Shown here piece after piece: positions 6,174 through 10,178 of a stretch of 10,178 nt of DNA. Origin of the DNA: Candidatus Nanopelagicaceae bacterium (GTDB lineage: Bacteria > Actinomycetota > Actinomycetes > Nanopelagicales > Nanopelagicaceae); contig CANLAY010000022.1 in the NCBI GenBank assembly GCA_947488635.1, forward strand, positions 1 through 10,178, given 5' to 3'. The position numbers were made by a program, and so were the translations under genes. The number at the start of each line of letters is the position of its first letter. The first letter of the stretch is position 1. The notes beneath the pieces were generated by a model, which searched no databases, was not told the origin of the DNA, and saw nothing but the letters and a program-made list of their open reading frames with translations.

Positions 6174-6655
6174 GCAGTTACGCCAGCGTAAGTATCTCGT
6201 TTGTCGCGGACAATAGCTTTTACAGTAACTACGCCAGCAGTATCAAAGAAGAAAGCAAGCTCAACCGTGTTGCCAGCTTTTACGCCCAGGCCAGGAATTA
6301 CTGCTTTTGCATTTGCTGAATCACCTTCGAAAATCATCGGGAAATTTTCGGAAATCACATTGGATTCATTGGTGAATGTAGCGAGAACGTTATTCACGGA
6401 GATCCCGAGCAGTGAATCAGATTTTGAGTTTGCATTAATTATGGTGCCAACTAACACTGCGCTGCCATCTGGTTGAGCAACCAGTAAGAAGCCACGAAGC
6501 TTCAGCGCGCTGGTATCAGTAATGACTTCTGTTTCAGCACCATCAGTAACTTTAGTTATGTTGCGAGCTGCGGCATTTTCACCTGCACCACATGCAGTTA
6601 ATGTTGAGAGAGATGCAGTAACTATTAAACCGATCGCAACTTTACGTAATTGCAT
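6170..6655 (-). CDS. Small lipoprotein, possibly LpqE-like
   Basis: A 161-residue exported lipoprotein of unknown function. The signal peptide starts MQLRKVAIGLIV, with basic residues and then a hydrophobic core, and ends in the lipobox LTAC with Cys22 as the lipidated residue. The mature part is a predicted beta-sandwich with repeated hydrophobic strands (LKLRGFLLVA, SAVLVGTIIN, VELAFFFDTA, VVTVKAIV). I chose the ATG at 6655 over the one at 6685: it gives a proper signal peptide and has GGGAG five bases upstream. Its place divergent from carD matches Mycobacterium lpqE (Rv3584, from memory), a relative of periplasmic copper chaperones. However, the mature protein has no histidine and only one methionine, so a copper-binding role is unlikely. 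Envelope attachment is well supported; the LpqE link is tentative. Confidence 0.8.
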   Translation of the reverse strand: MQLRKVAIGLIVTASLSTLTACGAGENAAARNITKVTDGAETEVITDTSALKLRGFLLVAQPDGSAVLVGTIINANSKSDSLLGISVNNVLATFTNESNVISENFPMIFEGDSANAKAVIPGLGVKAGNTVELAFFFDTAGVVTVKAIVRDKRDTYAGVTA

Positions 6656-6660
6656 TTTTT

Positions 6661-6665
6661 CTCCC
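6661..6665 (-). promoter_or_regulatory. Ribosome binding site that sets the lipoprotein start
   Basis: On the - strand GGGAG lies five adenines before the ATG at 6655. The in-frame ATG at 6685 has no such site and would place ten extra residues before the signal peptide. The site therefore favours 6655. Confidence 0.7.
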
Positions 6666-6750
6666 AAGAAATAATTGCTAAACAATGCGCGCTTATTCTC
6701 TCATGAGAATTAGCTGCTAAAGCCAGTTAAATACAGGCAAAATACCCAAG

Positions 6751-6797
6751 GTGACTACCCTCACTAGTTGCTGGTATGATTACCCTCTATCGAAGGG
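6751..6797 (+). promoter_or_regulatory. Probable carD promoter and ribosome binding site
   Basis: GTGACT at 6751-6756 is a -35 candidate and TATGAT at 6775-6780 a strong -10, with an 18-nt spacer. Transcription would start near 6787, giving a short leader of about 17 nt that contains GAAGGG at 6792-6797, six bases before the ATG at 6804. Unlike five other genes in the window, this one appears to have a leadered start. Confidence 0.6.
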
Positions 6798-6803
6798 CTC
6801 CCA

Positions 6804-7286
6804 ATGTCATTTAAAGTAGGCGAAACTGTTGTTTACCCTCATCACGGCGCAGCGCTAATCGAGGCAATTGAAACTCGAGTGATAAAGGGCGAAGAAAAAA
6901 CCTACTTAGTTTTAAAGGTTGCTCAAGGCGATTTAACAGTCCGAGTTCCAGCTGAGAATGTTGACCTTGTTGGAGTGCGCGATGTTGTAGATAGCGCCGG
7001 TCTTGATCGTGTTTTCAGTGTTCTTCGTCAGCCATACACCGAAGAGCCAACAAACTGGTCTCGTCGTTACAAGGCAAATCTTGAAAAATTAGCTTCCGGT
7101 GATGTAATTAAGGTTGCTGAAGTTGTGCGCGATCTTTATCGCCGCGATCTAGATCGTGGACTTTCTGCTGGTGAAAAGCGCATGCTTTCAAAAGCAAAGC
7201 AGATACTAGTTTCTGAACTAGCTCTCGCTGAGCGCACCGATGAAGAAAAAGCATCAGTAATCCTCGATGAGGTCTTAGCTTCTTAA
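6804..7286 (+). CDS. carD: CarD-family RNA polymerase-binding transcription regulator
   Basis: Binds the RNA polymerase beta subunit and stabilises the promoter open complex; essential in mycobacteria, where it strongly affects rRNA transcription. It has 160 residues, almost the length of M. tuberculosis CarD. The N-terminal Tudor-like RNAP-interaction domain (about 1-53) starts [13 protein letters not shown]. Arg25 and Arg47 fall at the positions known to contact polymerase. The C-terminal helical DNA-binding domain (about 64-160) contains NWSRRYKAN with Trp85, the residue that wedges into the upstream edge of the transcription bubble in mycobacterial CarD. All key residues are conserved in place. 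The carD-ispD-ispF-cysS-rlmB order is a widespread actinobacterial block. Confidence 0.96.
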   Translation: MSFKVGETVVYPHHGAALIEAIETRVIKGEEKTYLVLKVAQGDLTVRVPAENVDLVGVRDVVDSAGLDRVFSVLRQPYTEEPTNWSRRYKANLEKLASGDVIKVAEVVRDLYRRDLDRGLSAGEKRMLSKAKQILVSELALAERTDEEKASVILDEVLAS

Positions 7287-7308
7287 TTTAAGCTCGATCG
7301 GAGCCCTT

Positions 7309-8454
7309 ATGTCTGGCCTTGTTGCAGCAATTATTGCTGCTGCCGGATCCGGTGTTCGCTTCGGTGCCGATATTCCAAAAGCTTTAATTCAATTGGGTAA
7401 TCACACGCTAATTGAACATGCTGTGGCCGCAATTTCACCAGCGGTAGATCAAGTAATCGTTACAGCTCCGGCCTCTTACTTAAGCCAATTTCAAAGCCTG
7501 CTAGGTGATGCCGTAACGGTGGTAGTTGGCGGCCAAACTCGTTCGGAATCTGTTCGAGCTGGCTTAGCTGCAGTCTCTAGCGATACGCAGTATGTATTGA
7601 TTCATGATGCTGCTCGCGCTTTAGCAACAACAGATTTAACTAATCGTGTTTTGTCGGCTCTACAAAATGGCGAAGTAGCGGTAATACCTGGCGTACGTCA
7701 AGCAGATACGATCAAGAGTGTTGATGCAAATGGTTATGTAACCACAACCCCTAATCGCGCAGACTTACGTAATATCCAAACCCCACAAGGTTTTGAACTT
7801 TCTGCGCTCAAAAAAGCTCATGCAACTAACGGTGAAGGCACTGACGATGCTGCTTTAGTTGAAAGTGCTGGATTTAAAGTTTTGGTAATTGCTGGCGAAG
7901 AACGCGCAATAAAAATTACCACTCCTGCAGATTTAGCAACTGCTTACAACTTCCTTGGCGCAAATAATGAATTCTTAACTGGTGTTGGTGTTGACGCACA
8001 TGCTTTCGAAGCAGGACGCGAACTTTGGTTAGGTTGTATTAATTGGCCAGGTGAAATGGGTGTTGCGGGACATTCCGATGGCGATGTTGCCGCGCATGCA
8101 ATTTGTGATTCACTATTTGCAGCAACTGGGTTAGGTGATTTAGGTTCAAAATTTGGTGTTGATCGCCCAGAATATGCTGGCGCAAGTGGCGCGAAGTTAT
8201 TATCTGAAACACTTTCGATAATTACTAAAGCTGGTTTTGCAATCTCAAATGTTTCAGTACAAGTAATCGGTAATCGTCCAAAGTTGGCAGGACGCCGAAA
8301 AGAAGCAATTACGGCTCTTTCTGCTGCGTTAAGTGGTGCACCTGTATCACTATTGGCTACAACTACCGATGGTCTTGGCTTAACTGGAGAAGGCAAAGGC
8401 ATCGCAGCCATTGCCTCAGCGCTCGTTTTTAAGGTTTCTAGTAACGACCGATAG
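7309..8454 (+). CDS. ispDF: Bifunctional IspD-IspF fusion (MEP isoprenoid pathway)
   Basis: One 381-residue polypeptide carrying two non-consecutive steps of the MEP pathway. IspD (about 1-215), the 2-C-methyl-D-erythritol 4-phosphate cytidylyltransferase, shows [10 protein letters not shown] with Arg17, then PKAL with Lys24, HDAARAL at 99-105, TPQGF and DDAALVE. IspF (about 222-381), the 2,4-cyclodiphosphate synthase, shows the metal ligands Asp229 and His231 in GVDAHAF and His255 in [11 protein letters not shown], then [15 protein letters not shown] and [14 protein letters not shown]. The linker is very short (about NNEFLTG). The start ATG at 7309 has a modest site, CGGAG at 7299-7303, and lies 22 nt after carD. 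In many actinobacteria ispD and ispF are separate adjacent genes. The stop TAG lies inside the proposed cysS -10 box. Confidence 0.96.
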   Translation: MSGLVAAIIAAAGSGVRFGADIPKALIQLGNHTLIEHAVAAISPAVDQVIVTAPASYLSQFQSLLGDAVTVVVGGQTRSESVRAGLAAVSSDTQYVLIHDAARALATTDLTNRVLSALQNGEVAVIPGVRQADTIKSVDANGYVTTTPNRADLRNIQTPQGFELSALKKAHATNGEGTDDAALVESAGFKVLVIAGEERAIKITTPADLATAYNFLGANNEFLTGVGVDAHAFEAGRELWLGCINWPGEMGVAGHSDGDVAAHAICDSLFAATGLGDLGSKFGVDRPEYAGASGAKLLSETLSIITKAGFAISNVSVQVIGNRPKLAGRRKEAITALSAALSGAPVSLLATTTDGLGLTGEGKGIAAIASALVFKVSSNDR

Positions 8455-8457
8455 ACT
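8452..8457 (+). promoter_or_regulatory. Probable -10 box of cysS (leaderless), overlapping the ispDF stop
   Basis: TAGACT is followed by six bases and the cysS ATG at 8464. Its first three bases are the ispDF stop codon TAG. No Shine-Dalgarno is visible. The -35 region (about 8428-8434, TTTAAGG) is only a weak match. Confidence 0.42.
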
Positions 8458-8463
8458 TCGCTA

Positions 8464-9873
8464 ATGAGTTCGCTAAAGCTATATGACACATTGTCGCGAA
8501 CCGTCTCAGAATTCATTCCACTGCAGCCGGGCAAAGCGAGCATTTACCTTTGTGGTGCCACCGTTCAAGCGCCACCGCATATCGGCCATATTCGTAGCGG
8601 CGTTAACTTTGATATTTTGCGACGTTGGTTAGTGAAGTCAGGCTTTGAGACTACTTTTATTCGTAACGTGACTGACATTGATGACAAGATCTTGCACAAG
8701 GCAGTTCACGAACAATTACCTTGGTGGGCAGTTGCCCTTAAGTATGAGCGCGCTTTCACCGATGCATATACAGCACTAAATGTTTTACCGCCAACATATG
8801 AACCACGCGCAACTGGTCACATCACTCAAATGATCGATCTAATCGCTTCTTTAATCGAGCGCGGCCACGCATATGCGCCAGGTAATGGCGATGTCTATTT
8901 AGAAGTTCGTAAGTTATCTTCTTACTTAACTCTTTCGAATCAAAATATTGATGATTTGTTACCAGCTCAAGATGCTGACGATACTTTCAAGCGCGACGTG
9001 CGTGACTTTGCACTTTGGAAAGCCGCAAAAGCTGGTGATCCATTTTGGCCAACGCCATGGGGAAATGGTCGACCAGGTTGGCATATCGAATGTTCAGCAA
9101 TGGCACATGCTTATTTGGGAGCCGAGTTTGATATTCACGGTGGCGGTTTAGATTTAATTTTCCCCCATCACGAAAATGAAATTGCACAATCTGAGGCAGC
9201 TGGATATGGTTTCGCTAAACGTTGGTTACATAATGCCTGGGTAACTGCCTCTGGTGAAAAAATGTCTAAATCACTTGGTAATTCTCTACAAGTTACTGAA
9301 TTGCTAAAGAGCGTTCGTGGCATTGAACTACGTTGGTATTTGGGCAGTGCTCATTACCGATCAATGCTCGAGTTCTCACCAGCTGCGTTAGAAGAGTCAG
9401 CAGTTGGTTTCCGCCGAATTGAGAACTTCCTTTTGCGCGCAACCGAGATTTTAGGTAGCCAGCCAGAACCAGCGCTATCTGCCGACTTTGTTGCTGCAAT
9501 TAATGAAGACTTAGCTGTTCCGCAGGCGCTGGCTGGAATTTCGGAACAATTACGCTTAGGAAATAGCGCAATTACCGAAAATGACAATGCAGGTATTGCA
9601 AGTGCAGCAGGTTTTATTCGCGGTGCGCTTGAAGTACTTGGTTGCGATCCCTTTGATCCAGCATTTGCCAGCGGCGCCCAGAGCGAATCCCTGACTGGCG
9701 CTCTTGATGGCGTTATTAATTTAGTTCTGGCGCAACGCACCGCAGCAAGAGACCGTAAAGATTTTGCCGCATCTGATCAAATCCGCGATGGCTTAATCGC
9801 ACTTGGCATTTCAATTGAAGACACAGCTCAAGGACCACGTTGGTTGATCTCACGTTCAGAAGGTAGTAATTAA
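8464..9873 (+). CDS. cysS: Cysteinyl-tRNA synthetase
   Basis: Charges tRNA-Cys with cysteine in the cytosol. It has 469 residues, normal for class Ia CysRS. The Rossmann catalytic core has PHIGHIRSG, with the HIGH motif at 39-42, and EKMSKSLGN, with KMSKS at 266-270. The cysteine-selecting zinc ligands line up with the E. coli enzyme: Cys30 (YLCG), Cys210 (IECSAMA), His235 and Glu239 (FPHHENE). The C-terminal part (about 310-469) holds the helical DALR-like region and the anticodon-side tail. The related mycothiol enzyme MshC was considered. The full C-terminal domain and the carD-ispDF-cysS-rlmB context favour CysS. It lies 9 nt after ispDF, and the rlmB ATG follows its stop directly. Confidence 0.96.
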   Translation: MSSLKLYDTLSRTVSEFIPLQPGKASIYLCGATVQAPPHIGHIRSGVNFDILRRWLVKSGFETTFIRNVTDIDDKILHKAVHEQLPWWAVALKYERAFTDAYTALNVLPPTYEPRATGHITQMIDLIASLIERGHAYAPGNGDVYLEVRKLSSYLTLSNQNIDDLLPAQDADDTFKRDVRDFALWKAAKAGDPFWPTPWGNGRPGWHIECSAMAHAYLGAEFDIHGGGLDLIFPHHENEIAQSEAAGYGFAKRWLHNAWVTASGEKMSKSLGNSLQVTELLKSVRGIELRWYLGSAHYRSMLEFSPAALEESAVGFRRIENFLLRATEILGSQPEPALSADFVAAINEDLAVPQALAGISEQLRLGNSAITENDNAGIASAAGFIRGALEVLGCDPFDPAFASGAQSESLTGALDGVINLVLAQRTAARDRKDFAASDQIRDGLIALGISIEDTAQGPRWLISRSEGSN

Positions 9874-10178
9874 ATGGCCGGTAATTCAGAGCGCAAAGGC
9901 GCAATACGTGGATCTAAAAAGGGTCCCACAACCGGTACCGGTGGTAAGAATAAAAAGCGTCTATCAGGTAAAGGTCCTACGCCAAAAGCCGAAGACCGTC
10001 CGTATCACGCAGCTGCGAAGCGCAAGAAAGCAGCCGAGAAAGCAAAAGCTAATCCACGTGCTGGCACAACTCCACGTACTGGCACAACACCGCGTAGTTC
10101 AGCTGGGCGCAATTCTAGAATTGATAAACCAAAGGGCGAAATTGTCGCAGGTCGTAACGCAGTACTTGAAGCACTACG
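9874..10178 (+). CDS. rlmB: 23S rRNA (guanosine-2'-O-)-methyltransferase, RlmB-like, 5' part (3' end outside window)
   Basis: About 101 residues are visible before the window ends. The N-terminal 80 or so residues are a lysine/arginine/glycine-rich, probably disordered extension. It contains the segment [16 protein letters not shown], typical of actinobacterial TrmH-family enzymes. It is followed by [14 protein letters not shown], the start of the SpoU substrate-binding domain; the knotted methyltransferase domain lies outside. The family methylates the 2'-OH of G2251 of 23S rRNA. The tail holds two copies of Pro-Arg-x-Gly-Thr-Thr plus a third Pro-Arg, encoded by an 18-nt tandem repeat at 10054-10089. 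The ATG follows the cysS stop with no gap and no Shine-Dalgarno, so coupled translation is likely. Confidence 0.88.
   Translation, partial: MAGNSERKGAIRGSKKGPTTGTGGKNKKRLSGKGPTPKAEDRPYHAAAKRKKAAEKAKANPRAGTTPRTGTTPRSSAGRNSRIDKPKGEIVAGRNAVLEAL
10054..10095 (+). repeat. 18-nt tandem repeat in the rlmB basic tail
   Basis: 10054-10071 and 10072-10089 are near-identical 18-nt units encoding Pro-Arg-Ala/Thr-Gly-Thr-Thr. They differ in the third codon (gct/act) and in the last base. A partial third copy (ccg cgt) begins at 10090. The repeat is in frame within the disordered N-terminal extension. Confidence 0.75.

Noticed and set aside
6656..6685. Upstream ATG at 6685 as the lipoprotein start
   Set aside because: It adds ten residues (MFSNYFLGEK) before the basic signal-peptide head and lacks a ribosome binding site; GGGAG sits correctly before 6655.
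6699..6708. Palindrome TCTCATGAGA in the lipoprotein-carD gap, possible operator
   Set aside because: A single 10-bp palindrome with no second copy in the window and no associated regulator; it could be chance.
6743..6785. Three TACCC words upstream of carD as a repeat array
   Set aside because: Spacing is irregular (13 and 25 nt) and the units are too short to distinguish from chance.
7944..8543. A long - strand open frame of 199 codons opposite ispDF/cysS
   Set aside because: It lies antisense to well-supported IspF and CysS sequence, has low-complexity Ser/Pro/Ala composition, and no family motif or ribosome binding site.
1464..8710. Isolated GTTCAC words in coding regions (for example in mshA, gpmA, regX3 and cysS) as further PHO boxes
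   Set aside because: None forms a tandem at 11-nt spacing, and all are explained by codons such as Val-His.
8464..9873. CysS paralogue MshC (mycothiol ligase)
   Set aside because: The full-length C-terminal region, typical CysS HIGH context (TVQAPPHIGHI) and carD-ispDF-cysS-rlmB order all favour cysteinyl-tRNA synthetase.
1..10178. Mobile elements, CRISPR, phage, toxin-antitoxin or tRNA genes
   Set aside because: No transposase, integrase, repeat-spacer array, attachment site or cloverleaf was seen; nearly all sequence is assigned to housekeeping genes.

Overview
The window is a gene-dense, AT-leaning stretch of bacterial chromosome. Gene content and order point to an actinobacterium: an MshA-type glycosyltransferase, a YbjN protein and phosphoglycerate mutase; then phoU divergent from senX3-regX3; then a small lipoprotein divergent from carD; then ispD/ispF, cysS and rlmB. 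From memory, the same blocks occur in Mycobacterium and Streptomyces. The moderate-to-low GC, near-absent intergenic DNA and overlapping gene ends suggest a streamlined aquatic lineage such as the acI/Nanopelagicales group. That placement is inference, because no rRNA or marker comparison was possible.

Layout. 1-149 is the 3' end of an unidentified gene. 152-2834 is a + strand run: type II (Rhizobium AnsA-like) asparaginase, mshA and a YbjN-domain protein. gpmA (2853-3602) follows, apparently from its own promoter, and meets phoU (3607-4260, - strand) tail to tail. A 141-bp divergent region (4261-4401) separates phoU from senX3-regX3 (4402-6173). It carries a ladder of PHO-box-like repeats at 11-12 nt spacing. 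regX3 overlaps tail to tail with a - strand lipoprotein gene (6170-6655). After a 148-bp divergent gap come carD (6804-7286), a fused ispDF (7309-8454), cysS (8464-9873) and the 5' part of rlmB (9874 to the window end).

How it works together. The centre is a phosphate-response module: PhoU (negative modulator), SenX3 (histidine kinase) and RegX3 (OmpR-type regulator), with a probable shared operator between the divergent genes. SenX3 here has no transmembrane segment, so it should be a cytosolic kinase. The flanks are housekeeping: mycothiol synthesis (MshA), glycolysis (GpmA), RNA polymerase control (CarD), isoprenoid precursors (IspDF), cysteinyl-tRNA (CysS) and ribosome modification (RlmB).

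The most striking small-scale pattern is a TANNNT hexamer followed by exactly six bases and then the start codon. It occurs at five genes (mshA, gpmA, phoU, senX3, cysS), none of which has a convincing Shine-Dalgarno sequence. This is the geometry of leaderless transcripts. By contrast regX3, the lipoprotein gene, carD and ispDF have visible ribosome binding sites. No RNA genes, insertion sequences, CRISPR arrays, phage genes or recognisable defence systems were seen. No intergenic stretch exceeds 150 bases.
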